Below, in pieces: positions 17,263 through 26,071 of a stretch of DNA of 44,710 nt. The position numbers and the translations under genes are program-made. Under the pieces are notes generated by a model that saw nothing but the letters and a program-made list of their open reading frames with translations, was not told where the DNA came from and ran no database searches. Position 1 is the stretch's first letter. Every line of letters starts with the position of its first letter. This stretch comes from Acidobacteriaceae bacterium. GTDB lineage: Bacteria; Acidobacteriota; Terriglobia; Terriglobales; Acidobacteriaceae. The stretch spans positions 1 to 44,710 of the forward strand of contig JARLFY010000075.1 in the NCBI GenBank assembly GCA_031296325.1. The letters are read 5' to 3'.

Positions 17263-17340
17263 AACGCCTAAAAAGCGGCTGTCTCCCCTCAAGCAGAGTC
17301 AACGCATTGCCACAGGTTATAAGTATTGAAAACTAATACC

Positions 17341-17379
17341 GTTCAAAATATTGAACGAATTCGTTCAGTTCAAAATACC
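17341..17379. promoter_or_regulatory. Overlapping palindromes upstream of the diguanylate cyclase
   Basis: GTTCAA-AATA-TTGAAC (17341-17356) overlaps a perfect 16-bp palindrome TGAACGAATTCGTTCA (17352-17367), and a further GTTCAAAATACC follows at 17368-17379. It lies 79-117 bp before the cyclase start, in a 320-bp gap with AT-rich sequence and no other gene. This is a likely repressor or activator binding site. Confidence 0.5.
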
Positions 17380-17582
17380 TCTCCAGAGGCAAATAAATAC
17401 ATCTCCAAGGGGATCAGAGGAGCAGGACAAAGTACCGTATTTTAGGAAGCTCAGGCTGCAATCCAGAACGGCTCTGTCAGATTGCATCTGAATATTATTG
17501 TAATCCATTGAAAATGGATAATATACCCATTTTTTGTTGGCTTCCGTTTATCTGTCTTCAGAGCCAGCCTGCCGAACTGGCG

Positions 17583-19934
17583 CTAGGTGGTCTTGCGTGG
17601 CTTCTGTGCCAGCAGATTCACGGGCACTACAGCCCCGGCAGGGCTGGTCAGACTGGGCGTCAGTGTCGAATTATCGGTCCACTGGCCGGAGGTCGCATTG
17701 GGGGTGATGAGATGAATAAGATTGTCTCCCGAGGTTCCCACGTAGAGCGTTGAATTGTCCGTGCTGATCACCGCCGCAATCGGCGCCGTCGCCGAGCCGG
17801 AGAGAGAAATATTCTTCGTCGTTCCCAGCCCGCTCGCCACGGGAGAGTAGGCAGGCAGAACGCCTCCCGTCCCCGTATAGGTAACAAAGGCCACGCTTGA
17901 GTCCGAGGCGGGAATAACGCCGGTGATCGCCGTCGCCGTCACCGAGTTCAGTGTCGTGGTGGAGAGCTTATAGGGGAAGCCGAGGGTTCCAGCCAGCGGA
18001 CAGGCCTGCGGCGTCGCCGGACTCGTGTTGGGTTGGGTGGGAAGAGTCACCCGCAAGTCGCTCAAAGTCGGGTTTGTCGTCGATGCGGTTACACCCAGAA
18101 TGTGCAGCCCGTCCTTGGTCGCAGCGATCCGGTCGGTCGTCGCAATCGGGTTAGGATTCGAGCCAGTCGTAATGTCGGCAGACGGGAAAAAGCTATTGGT
18201 CTCGATGGTGACGCCGCCCGACGTAGAAGGAACGCTCGTCGCACAGTAGCTGCGTGAGGTCGTCGGATTTCCGGCGAAGAAGGCCCCGACGGAAGGCACA
18301 GTGATCGCCACATCTGTCGCTGGGGTTGTCAGATTTACATTGGTCCACCCGGTAAAGCCCGAATAGACAAGGAGTTCGTTGCCCGCTGTAATGTATGCGG
18401 TCTGGCTGTCTGGGGTAAACTCAGCATGAGTTCCGACGCCGCCATAGGTAGAGACGATGCCTCCAGAGGAGTTTTCCACGGTGATCGTCTGCCGCACCGG
18501 ATCGGTGAGGATGACATAAGAGCTATCCGGCGACACGGCGAGAACCACTCCGGGCGAGTTGGTGTCTACGCGCGACAGGCTGAGCGAGTTCACCGAACTC
18601 AGCACCATCAACTCGGTCGAACTGCCCAGATAGAGGGTCGAGCCATCCGTGGACAAAACCATGGAGTTGGGCACATACGGCAGGTGGAACGGGGACGATA
18701 CGACGGAGGTCGTAAAGTCTATCTGTTCCACGTTCTGCGACTGCGTACTGGCCATGTAGAGAACCGTGCTGTTGGTTCCGGGAGTCTTGATGTTCACCGA
18801 ATTCGAGGTGACCGGCTTGCCGTTGCCAAAGAGTCCGACCTGATTGATGGGAGCCGGGTTGCAGGCCGAGGGCTGGCATATCGCTGTAATCGCCGCCGAA
18901 CCCGCCAGAGTCGGGGTCACCGCACCCGTTGTTCCCGCAGGAATCGTGGCTGGAGTGGTCGACACATACTCCAGATCCAGACCGGTCAGCGTCACGCCGT
19001 TGGTATCGAGGACGGTAGCCACCAAAGACTGGGTGTTGTTCTCGTTCACGACCACTGGATCCGCAGCCGTTCCGGTAGAGGTTGCGTTGGGTGCCGTCAG
19101 AATGATCGACGCCGGAGGGCAGGTCGAGAAATAGCCGGCCGCACTGGCTGCATTCGATATATTCGCCGACACCAGAACAGATCCTGGAAGATTGGCCGTT
19201 GCCACGCCGTTCTGGTCGATGCTGAGAACCGGCGAGATGGATGTGGTGGATGTTGCTCCCTGCGCGGTGTAGCTTAGGTGTCCTGTATTGCAGGTGATAT
19301 TGGTCGTCCCTGCATAGACCCGCGAGATAATCTGCGCGGTCGATCCCTGCGAGATGCAGGAGTTGGGATTATAGGCCGGGGCCGTCACAACCGTTCCGGT
19401 CGTCAGCGGGCAGCAGTTTGTCGCTGGATCTGTGGTGCAGTTTGTCGAAGCATTCCCAAACACAATACTGGTTACCACGGGATGCACGAAGATTGGGATC
19501 GGATTGCTGGTTACGCCGTCCGCACTCGCCGTGACGTAGGCAATGCCCGACTTATTAGTGGCGTTGCAATAGGTGTAATCGGCGATTCCTCCGCCCGTGT
19601 TGCGATTCCACGTACCGGCGCACAACTTTCCAGTCGTCGGCTGCACATCCGCAGTGGTCATGTCTGTGGTTGCGTAGGTATAGGACATAACCGAAGCGCT
19701 TGATCCTTTGCAGTTGGTGGCCGCAGGAGTGTTGATCTGCCCCATCTCCGCATAGTTTAACGAGATTCCGGTGACGACGGGCTGCATCGTAATGCTCGCG
19801 ACGTCATTCGTCGTCATGCCCGAATCGCCGCCATTGCAATACGTCGGCGCAAGGGTGTGCGAACAGCCTGAGATCGAGACACCGAATGGGATCGATGACA
19901 GCAGCAGAATCAATAAGGTGACAAACCGACGCAT
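17583..19934 (-). CDS. Large lipoprotein with Ig-like N-part and beta-propeller C-part
   Basis: A 783-residue exported lipoprotein: signal peptide and lipobox ISGC (Cys24). Residues about 40-380 are Thr/Ser/Asn-rich with many Cys residues and bacterial Ig-like strand patterns. From about 390 (NSTVLYMASTQSQNVEQIDF) to the end, repeats such as VPNSMVLSTDGSTLYLGSS, VVLAVSPDSSYVILTD and IAAVISTDNSTLYVGTS look like YVTN/NHL-type beta-propeller blades. The start is supported by GGGAGG four to five bases upstream of the ATG. Function is unknown; surface binding or protein-protein contact is a guess. It stands alone, with the cyclase downstream after a 320-bp gap. Confidence 0.82.
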   Translation of the reverse strand: MRRFVTLLILLLSSIPFGVSISGCSHTLAPTYCNGGDSGMTTNDVASITMQPVVTGISLNYAEMGQINTPAATNCKGSSASVMSYTYATTDMTTADVQPTTGKLCAGTWNRNTGGGIADYTYCNATNKSGIAYVTASADGVTSNPIPIFVHPVVTSIVFGNASTNCTTDPATNCCPLTTGTVVTAPAYNPNSCISQGSTAQIISRVYAGTTNITCNTGHLSYTAQGATSTTSISPVLSIDQNGVATANLPGSVLVSANISNAASAAGYFSTCPPASIILTAPNATSTGTAADPVVVNENNTQSLVATVLDTNGVTLTGLDLEYVSTTPATIPAGTTGAVTPTLAGSAAITAICQPSACNPAPINQVGLFGNGKPVTSNSVNIKTPGTNSTVLYMASTQSQNVEQIDFTTSVVSSPFHLPYVPNSMVLSTDGSTLYLGSSTELMVLSSVNSLSLSRVDTNSPGVVLAVSPDSSYVILTDPVRQTITVENSSGGIVSTYGGVGTHAEFTPDSQTAYITAGNELLVYSGFTGWTNVNLTTPATDVAITVPSVGAFFAGNPTTSRSYCATSVPSTSGGVTIETNSFFPSADITTGSNPNPIATTDRIAATKDGLHILGVTASTTNPTLSDLRVTLPTQPNTSPATPQACPLAGTLGFPYKLSTTTLNSVTATAITGVIPASDSSVAFVTYTGTGGVLPAYSPVASGLGTTKNISLSGSATAPIAAVISTDNSTLYVGTSGDNLIHLITPNATSGQWTDNSTLTPSLTSPAGAVVPVNLLAQKPRKTT

Positions 19935-20195
19935 TAAACCTCCCCGTCCAACTGGAACCAGAGCTGAACGGTCAAACCGCAGACGCTAGTTACTGCTTCC
20001 CAGTGTAGAAGCTGCGCAGACGGGACGCAAATAGCCCGTCAGGCGCAACCCCTTCGGCGACAAAGGCCAACGAAGGCTTTCTTCTCAAAATCCGTCCTGC
20101 CCTGCTTGCCCACAATGCTTCCGATTTGTCGTTGCCAGCAACGCGATGCTCTCTGTAGAGCCTCGCCATATCCCTCTTTATCCGTAGAATCCAAG

Positions 20196-21557
20196 CTAAT
20201 CGAGGTGAATCCTCGGCTTGCGCGGCGTGGCGGACTGGAAGAGATAGACGCTGAGAATGCAGATCAGCGGCTCCAGCGGGTGGCGAAAGCGCGCGTGGAC
20301 GGTAACCATATAGTACGGAATCGGCAACAAAAAAAAGGCCCAGGCAAAGAGTCCCGCAGCCGGAACGCGACGGCGCAGGGCCAGAGCCAGCCCCATCAGC
20401 CCGGCCAGCGAGACAAACGCAAAGTTCAGTACGCGTCCTGCTTCAACGTGCCAGGCGTCGTCTGCGGGATGGGGAACGCTGATCCAGAAGAAGTCGATGC
20501 GCTTGGCGACATCGGCGTAGAAGTGCGCTGGGTGGGCATCGATATATGCCTTGGCCATTGCGCCGCGCATGGCGACGTAGCGCACCTCGCCCATCGAGGC
20601 GTAGAGGCGCAGTTGATCCGGCGCCTGATAGGGATGGTCGTACTCCATCAGCAAACCCTGCGAGTCCGGCCCGTTGCCCAGATACATCTCCGCGCCGAAG
20701 TTGCCGCGCATGGGGATGAAGGCGTGGAAAGTCTGCCAGTTGCGCAGAGTCCATGGAGCGATCGAGGCCAGAAAGATCAGTGCAGCCAGAGCGGGGCCGA
20801 GGACGATGCGTGCAACCCCACCCATGCGATGAGACCGCATGGATGGGGCACTCAGGTTGGATAGCAGAATCCAAAGGCCGCAGACCGGCAGAAAGATCAG
20901 CAGAGTCGAGTTCGACATCGCGATCAACCCCCAGAGCAGGCCGAAGAGGAGCCACTGGCTGGTTCGCGGTTCGTGGTTCGTGTTATTTGCGGACGGAGCC
21001 TCGCCTTGAATGTTACGCATGCGCAGAGCGAGAACCAGCGTCCACGCGAAGAGGGCGCAGGTCAGCGTCATCTCCCACGGCCAGCGGACGGCGTACTGCA
21101 TTGCTGCGGGATAGAGCGCCCATAGCCAACCGGACCACAGAGCGACGCGGCGATTGAAGCAGCGGCAGGCGATCTCCCAAGTGGCCACGGCGGTCGCGGC
21201 GGAGAGCGCCGAGTTGATCGCAAACAGTACCCAGGCCGACTTCAACGTATAGATGCCGAAGATCTTGAAGACCGCAGCCATCAGCAGCGGGTAGAGCGGC
21301 GGCAACCACGCCGTCGGACCGGTGTGCGCCATGTAGACATTGGCGAAGGGATCGGAGTAGCCGTAGCCGGTCAGCAGAGCGCGCGCGATGCGTCCCGCCT
21401 CCCAGCCAAACTGCATGTGGTTGTCATCCAGACGCAGACGGTAGGTGTGCGCCAGCGTCATATATAGCACACGCACGACGAAGGCGACCCAGAAGATGCG
21501 CCGCGGCAGGGTGCGTTCGTCCTGCGGATGAAAGAAGTTTCGTAGGCGAGCGAGCAT
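20196..21557 (-). CDS. GT39-type (ArnT/PMT-like) membrane glycosyltransferase
   Basis: A 453-residue protein with about ten hydrophobic segments and the GT-C layout: an acidic pair in the first outer loop (YRLRLDDNHMQFG), a later GPTAWLPPLYPLLM and a terminal PIPYYMVTVHARFRHPLEP. Such enzymes transfer a sugar or phosphoryl-linked sugar from a polyprenyl carrier on the outer face of the inner membrane. The acceptor is unknown. The start at 21557 (MLARLRNFF) is preferred; the frame runs on to 21668 over the dut start. It contains a copy of a dispersed hairpin repeat within codons about 237-247. Divergent from dut. Confidence 0.8.
   Translation of the reverse strand: MLARLRNFFHPQDERTLPRRIFWVAFVVRVLYMTLAHTYRLRLDDNHMQFGWEAGRIARALLTGYGYSDPFANVYMAHTGPTAWLPPLYPLLMAAVFKIFGIYTLKSAWVLFAINSALSAATAVATWEIACRCFNRRVALWSGWLWALYPAAMQYAVRWPWEMTLTCALFAWTLVLALRMRNIQGEAPSANNTNHEPRTSQWLLFGLLWGLIAMSNSTLLIFLPVCGLWILLSNLSAPSMRSHRMGGVARIVLGPALAALIFLASIAPWTLRNWQTFHAFIPMRGNFGAEMYLGNGPDSQGLLMEYDHPYQAPDQLRLYASMGEVRYVAMRGAMAKAYIDAHPAHFYADVAKRIDFFWISVPHPADDAWHVEAGRVLNFAFVSLAGLMGLALALRRRVPAAGLFAWAFFLLPIPYYMVTVHARFRHPLEPLICILSVYLFQSATPRKPRIHLD
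20816..20848. repeat. CCCCAxCCAT...ATGGxTGGGG hairpin inside a coding region
   Basis: Arms CCCCACCCATGCG and CGCATGGATGGGG around a 7-nt centre, one mismatch. The same plan occurs between genes at 25935-25966 (CCCACCCATCAC / GTGATGGATGGGG). Here it is translated on the minus strand as part of a loop between two membrane segments (SAPSMRSHRMGG). Confidence 0.65.
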
Positions 21558-21608
21558 TGACTCAATTCTATTCCGTCGAAGACGATGGCTTCGCCTAGAA
21601 TTGGAGTA

Positions 21609-22052
21609 ATGCCTACGATCAAAGTTTTGAAGCTTCATCCTGCCGCGCAGATGCCGCGGTACGCCCACGTCGGAGTCTACGGCGACCTAGCTGCCGATCT
21701 TTATTCCTGCATCAATGCGCAACTGGCCGCAGCGGGCGAACCCGGCTCTACGACGGCTGTTCCCACCGGCATTGCGCTGGAGTTTCCCGCAACCCACGGC
21801 GCGTTGGTCGAGGATCGCTCGGGCCTTGCAGTGAAGGGCGTAACGACGCTGGCCGGAGTCATCGACCCGGGCTATCGCGGCGAGATCAAGATCGTGCTGA
21901 CCAACCTCAACGCCGCTCCGGTTGAACTCAAGGCGGGCGACCGCATCGCGCAACTGCGCATCGTCCAGCGCATTGAAGCCAGCTTCGAGGAGGTCGTCGA
22001 GCTGGGCGAAGCAGCGCGCGGAGCAGCCGGATTCGGCTCAACCGGTATCTAG
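21609..22052 (+). CDS. dut: dUTP diphosphatase
   Basis: Hydrolyses dUTP to dUMP and pyrophosphate, keeping uracil out of DNA and supplying dTMP synthesis. The 147-residue trimeric-type dUTPase shows motif 1 (AADLYS), motif 2 (PTGIALEFP), motif 3 (RSGLAVKG...GVIDPGYRGEI, with substrate-binding Tyr and catalytic Asp), motif 4 (GDRIAQLRI) and motif 5 (RGAAGFGSTG). It begins MPTIKVLKLHP at 21609. An ATG at 21585 in the same frame would add eight residues and is possible, since the GGAG before 21609 is only two bases away. Followed after 70 bp by msrA. Confidence 0.93.
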   Translation: MPTIKVLKLHPAAQMPRYAHVGVYGDLAADLYSCINAQLAAAGEPGSTTAVPTGIALEFPATHGALVEDRSGLAVKGVTTLAGVIDPGYRGEIKIVLTNLNAAPVELKAGDRIAQLRIVQRIEASFEEVVELGEAARGAAGFGSTGI

Positions 22053-22122
22053 CCGCGCTCGCTGAAAATTCACTCCATCCGAAGACGGCTGCGGCGCATC
22101 CGATGAAATGGGGGTACAAGTC

Positions 22123-22809
22123 ATGATGATCGCAAAGCTGCATTCGGCCGTTCTTCCGCTGGCGCTCCTGCTTGTCTCCACCGGAGGAACGACCATGGCG
22201 ACAGGACAGACTCGCACCGAGAAACTTCCGGCTCCCACACTCGACGAACACTCGACGGCGCACCGCGAGACGGCGGTCTTTGCGGGCGGATGTTTCTGGG
22301 GCGTGCAGACAACCTTCCAACGCATCAAGGGCGTTACCGCGACGACGGCTGGGTACTCCGGCGGCACAAAGGAGACGGCCAACTACGGCGCGGTTTCCAG
22401 CGAGACCACCGGACACGCCGAATCGGTCAAGGTCGTCTTCGACCCCACACGAATCAGCTTCGGAACGCTGTTGCGCGTCTTCTTCTCCGTGGTGCATGAT
22501 CCGACACAACTGAATCGACAGGGGCCGGACGTGGGAACCTCCTACCGCTCGGTGATCTTCTTCACCACGCCGGAGCAACAGAAGATTGCGACGGCCTACA
22601 TCGCACAACTGGACGCGGCACACGCCTTTTCGCGGCGAATCGTCACCCAGGTCGTCCCGCTGCAAGCCTTCTACGACGCCGAAGACTACCATCAGGACTA
22701 CGCCGAGAAGAACCCGAACAATCCCTACATTCAGGTCTGCGACATCCCCAAGATCGCCGCGCTGAAGGCCCAGTTTCCCGAGTTATTTCAGGAGTACAAG
22801 CGCAAGTAA
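22123..22809 (+). CDS. msrA: Exported peptide methionine sulfoxide reductase A
   Basis: Reduces methionine-S-sulfoxide in proteins. The catalytic motif GCFWG (Cys57) is intact, followed by the family blocks GYSGGT, NYGAVSSETTGHAESV, VFDPTRISF, HDPTQLNRQGPDVGTSYRS and YHQDY. A hydrophobic N-terminus (LPLALLLVSTGG) precedes the domain by some 25 residues, so it is probably periplasmic rather than cytosolic. One candidate resolving Cys lies near the C-terminus (QVCDIPK). The ATG at 22123 is chosen for the GGGGG eight bases upstream; an in-frame ATG at 22108 precedes that site. Confidence 0.93.
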   Translation: MMIAKLHSAVLPLALLLVSTGGTTMATGQTRTEKLPAPTLDEHSTAHRETAVFAGGCFWGVQTTFQRIKGVTATTAGYSGGTKETANYGAVSSETTGHAESVKVVFDPTRISFGTLLRVFFSVVHDPTQLNRQGPDVGTSYRSVIFFTTPEQQKIATAYIAQLDAAHAFSRRIVTQVVPLQAFYDAEDYHQDYAEKNPNNPYIQVCDIPKIAALKAQFPELFQEYKRK

Positions 22810-22870
22810 ACGTACAGGTAAACCCTTGCAGTTTTCGTAATGGGGTATACCGTCGTCTAACGAGCAATTA

Positions 22871-22926
22871 GCAGATTCCTTCGCTCGCGCTACGGAATGA
22901 CAAAAAATCAGGTCTACAGTAATTAG
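22871..22926 (+). repeat. Dispersed GGAATGACAAA element
   Basis: GCAGATTCCTTCGCTCGCGC, CTACGGAATGACAAAAAATC, then GGTCTACAGTAATTAGAG. Lies between msrA and the GH51 gene. Confidence 0.75.
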
Positions 22927-23047
22927 AGAAACTCTCTGACTCGAATAGCCCCCCATTCCAGCATGGATCGCAGCCTTGAGCCAGCAACGCCGCTGCGTAT
23001 GTAAAATTGGCGCTGACTTCTATATGCCAATTGGGGAGTTTATCGCG

Positions 23048-25060
23048 ATGCGCCGTTCGTTCTCTGGAGTGGTTCTTGGGTTCATGTGTTGTCTGCTGCT
23101 TCCGTGTATTGCTACGCACGCGCAGACTCGTCCTCAGCCCGTTCCGGTGAAAATTGAGGATCGCAGCAAGCCGATCAGCCCCAACCTTTTCGGCATCTTC
23201 TTCGAGGACATCAGCTACGCCGCGGACGGCGGACTCTATGCCGAACTGGTGCAGAATCGCTCGTTCGAGTACAGCTCCGCCGACAGCAAGACGTGGAATC
23301 CTCCGCCCGACTACAAGCAGTGGGATGCGCTGACGTCGTGGGAGTTGGTGGTTCCCAAAGAGGCCAGCGCCTCGATCAAAGTGGAGACGGCCAGCCCGCT
23401 CAACGGCAACAATCCGCACTACGCGGTTCTGACGGTGGAGAAGGGCGCGCCGGGGATCGCGCTGCGCAACGAGGGCTTCGACGGAATCGCGGTGCAGGCG
23501 GGAAAGCGCTACAACTATTCGATCTTCGCACGGCAGTTGAGCGGACAGGCGACGCCGATGGTCGTCCGTCTGGAGAGCAAGTCGGGCGAGGTGCTTGGCT
23601 CGGCGACGATTGCCCGTCCCACGTCGGAGTGGCAGAAGTATACGGCCACTATCGAAGCGAAGCAGAGCGATGCCAACGCGCGTCTGGCGCTGGTCGATGA
23701 GCAGCCGGGAAGCATTGCTCTCGATGTTGTCTCGCTCTTTCCTGCGGATACATTTCACGGCCATCCCAACGGACTGCGTGCCGATCTGGCGCAGACGATT
23801 GCCGATCTGCATCCGAAGTTCATGCGTTTTCCGGGCGGCTGTCTGGTGCATGGCGATGGCATCGCCAACATCTATCAGTGGAAAGAGACGATCGGCCCCA
23901 TCGAGAACCGCGTCGATCAGTCGAACATCTGGCGCTATCACCAATCCAAGGGACTCGGCTACTACGAGTACTTCCAGTTTGCCGAAGATATTGGGGCAAA
24001 ACCCTTGCCAGTGGTGGCTGCCGGAGTCTCGTGCCAGAACTCGGGTCACTCCGTTACCGGCAAGTGGGAGGTTGGTCAGGAGCTGATGCCGCTTGCGGCG
24101 ATGCCCGCTTACATTCAGGACGTGCTTGATCTGATCGAGTACGCCAACGGCCCGGTCACATCGACTTGGGGCAGCAAGCGCGCCGCCGCCGGCCATCCCG
24201 AGTCCTTCCATCTGCAATACATCGGCGTGGGCAACGAGGATGCGCAGAGCGACGGATTCCGCGAGCGATTCCAGATGATCGACGACGCGATCCGCGCCAG
24301 GCATCCAGAGATTACGGTGATCGGCACGGTGGGAGCCTACCCCAGCGGCGCCGACTACGATGCAGGTTGGAAGTTCGCCAGCCAGCGGCATCTGGAGATC
24401 GTCGACGAACACTCCTACGAGAAACCGGAGTGGCTCATCGAACACCAGAACCGTTACGACTCGTATGACCGGAGCGGGCCAAAGGTCTATGTGGGCGAGT
24501 ACTCGGCGAAGAACGAGAAGAAGCGTTCGACGCTGCGCTCTTCCCTGGCCGAAGCGGTCTATATGACCGGCTTTGAGAGAAACGGCGACATGGTTCTGAT
24601 GAGTTCCTACGCGCCGCTGCTCTCGAAGAACGGTCATTCGCGCTGGGATCCGGATCTGATCCACTTCTCCAATACGGGAGTCTTCCTTGCGATCAACTAC
24701 TACGTGCAGCAGATGTTCAGTGCCAACTCAGGCGATCGCTATCTCGCCTCCACCATCGGCGGCGGAGCGGATGCCGAAAAGGCTGCTCTCTCGGCGGTGA
24801 TCGACAGCAAGAGTAACGACCTCATTCTGAAACTGATCAACTATGGCGATGCGGCCAGGACGTTCCACTTCACCCTTCCTGCGGCGTATCAAAAAAGCAC
24901 TGCGGCTACGCAGACCTTGTTGACCGGCGATCCCTCGGCGGTCAATGGCGTGACGACTCTGACCGGGATTCGGCCTACGACCTCCCCGTTGCCGATTCAT
25001 GCGCAGTTCGACTACGAGAGTCCAGCCAACTCTCTGACGGTTCTTCGTATCAAGCAATAG
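23048..25060 (+). CDS. Secreted GH51 alpha-L-arabinofuranosidase (first copy)
   Basis: Removes terminal arabinofuranosyl groups from arabinoxylan or arabinan by a retaining mechanism. The 670-residue product has a signal peptide (residues 1-25, ending THAQ), the GH51 N-terminal part (PNLFGIFFEDISYAADGGLY), an inserted carbohydrate-binding-like region at about 95-235 of CBM4/9 type, the TIM barrel with acid/base in GVGNED (Glu397) and nucleophile in YVGEYS (Glu484), and a C-terminal beta domain. The ATG at 23048 follows GGGGAG at nine bases; upstream in-frame codons are rejected. Followed 90 bp later by an SDR gene and then ManD, which suggests a sugar-degradation group. A second GH51 gene lies at 36954. 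Confidence 0.93.
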   Translation: MRRSFSGVVLGFMCCLLLPCIATHAQTRPQPVPVKIEDRSKPISPNLFGIFFEDISYAADGGLYAELVQNRSFEYSSADSKTWNPPPDYKQWDALTSWELVVPKEASASIKVETASPLNGNNPHYAVLTVEKGAPGIALRNEGFDGIAVQAGKRYNYSIFARQLSGQATPMVVRLESKSGEVLGSATIARPTSEWQKYTATIEAKQSDANARLALVDEQPGSIALDVVSLFPADTFHGHPNGLRADLAQTIADLHPKFMRFPGGCLVHGDGIANIYQWKETIGPIENRVDQSNIWRYHQSKGLGYYEYFQFAEDIGAKPLPVVAAGVSCQNSGHSVTGKWEVGQELMPLAAMPAYIQDVLDLIEYANGPVTSTWGSKRAAAGHPESFHLQYIGVGNEDAQSDGFRERFQMIDDAIRARHPEITVIGTVGAYPSGADYDAGWKFASQRHLEIVDEHSYEKPEWLIEHQNRYDSYDRSGPKVYVGEYSAKNEKKRSTLRSSLAEAVYMTGFERNGDMVLMSSYAPLLSKNGHSRWDPDLIHFSNTGVFLAINYYVQQMFSANSGDRYLASTIGGGADAEKAALSAVIDSKSNDLILKLINYGDAARTFHFTLPAAYQKSTAATQTLLTGDPSAVNGVTTLTGIRPTTSPLPIHAQFDYESPANSLTVLRIKQ

Positions 25061-25150
25061 TCCTTACGCTGGCGCGGCGTTCTGTACGTCATGCGTCTGC
25101 TGCGTTGCGTTAGGATTGTTAGCAAGTATTTGAGCGAAGGGGAGAGGTTC

Positions 25151-25927
25151 ATGCCGGGCTTGCGTGGAATTGGCTGTGAGGGAAAGATTGCTGTCGTTGT
25201 AGGTGGAACGTCGGGGATCGGTCAGGCGATAGCGCTTGGACTGGCCGAGGCGGGTGCGACCGTCGTCGCGTCTTCGCGCAAGATGGACGCAGTAGAGGCA
25301 ACGGCGACGATGCTGGAGGCCGCAGGCAGCAGGACTCTGCGCGTCGCCTCGGATGTAGTGGATCGCGCATCGCTGGAGCGGCTGCACGATGCGGTGATCG
25401 CTGCCTTTGGACGCGTCGATATTCTGGTCAACGCAGCGGGAATCACCAAGAAAGTTCCAACGCTGGATTGCCCCGAAGAGCTATGGCAGCAGATCATGGA
25501 CGTCAACGTGACCGGAACGCTGCGCGCTTGCCAGGTCTTTGGCCGGACGATGTTGCAACAGAGCGCGGGACGGATCATCAACATCGCATCGCTCTCGACC
25601 TTTGTGGCCTTCCACGAGGTTGCGGCGTACTGCGCCAGCAAGGCTGCGGTCGGCTCGCTGACCCGTTCGCTGGCCGTGGAGTGGGCCAAGGCGGGCATCT
25701 GCGTCAACGCGATTGCTCCAGGCGTCTTCCCCACCGAACTGAATCGCAAGATCCTCGATTCGCCGCGTGGCGCGGAGATGCTGATGCGCACGCCGATGCA
25801 TCGCTACGGCAACGTTGAGGAACTGGTTGGCGCGGCGATCTACCTCGCCTCGGACGCCAGCTCGTTTACCACCGGACAGATTCTGGCCGTCGATGGCGGC
25901 TATCTGGCCAGCGGCGTCAATCAGTAG
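25151..25927 (+). CDS. Short-chain dehydrogenase/reductase, likely sugar-acid oxidoreductase
   Basis: A 258-residue classical SDR with the cofactor loop GGTSGIG, the NAAG motif, and the Ser...Tyr-x3-Lys catalytic set (IASLSTFVAFHEVAAYCASK). The C-terminal DGGYLASG is usual. Its pattern is closest to gluconate 5-dehydrogenase and fructuronate/mannonate-type SDRs. The start at 25151 is set by a GGGGAGAGG site. The next gene encodes a mannonate-dehydratase-type enolase-superfamily enzyme, so oxidation or reduction of a hexuronate or aldonate is the likely role. This rests on context; the exact substrate is open. Confidence 0.85.
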   Translation: MPGLRGIGCEGKIAVVVGGTSGIGQAIALGLAEAGATVVASSRKMDAVEATATMLEAAGSRTLRVASDVVDRASLERLHDAVIAAFGRVDILVNAAGITKKVPTLDCPEELWQQIMDVNVTGTLRACQVFGRTMLQQSAGRIINIASLSTFVAFHEVAAYCASKAAVGSLTRSLAVEWAKAGICVNAIAPGVFPTELNRKILDSPRGAEMLMRTPMHRYGNVEELVGAAIYLASDASSFTTGQILAVDGGYLASGVNQ

Positions 25928-25934
25928 CCCCCCA

Positions 25935-25966
25935 CCCACCCATCACGATGAAGCTGTGATGGATGG
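25935..25966. repeat. CCCAxCCAT...ATGGxTGGGG hairpin element
   Basis: CCCACCCATCAC / GTGATGGATGGGG around a 9-nt centre, just after the SDR stop. It is the same family as 20816-20848. It may act as a transcript end, but it is not followed by a T-run. Confidence 0.6.
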
Positions 25967-25980
25967 GGCACCCGACAGAA

Positions 25981-26038
25981 GCAGATTCCTCCGCTCACGC
26001 TGCGGAATGACAAACAAGACTGCGTAACGACAAACAAC
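25981..26038 (+). repeat. Dispersed GGAATGACAAA element with partial tandem end
   Basis: GCAGATTCCTCCGCTCACGC, TGCGGAATGACAAACAAG, then a second shortened end unit CTGCGTAACGACAAACAACG. It lies in the 144-bp gap before the ManD gene. Confidence 0.75.
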
Positions 26039-26071
26039 GCTTTTGAACCACAGATCGGAGATCGTGAAGAG

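Noticed and set aside
22868-24664. 598-codon open frame antisense to the first GH51 gene
   Set aside because: Mirror-frame shadow of a gene with intact catalytic motifs; begins and ends in repeat sequence.
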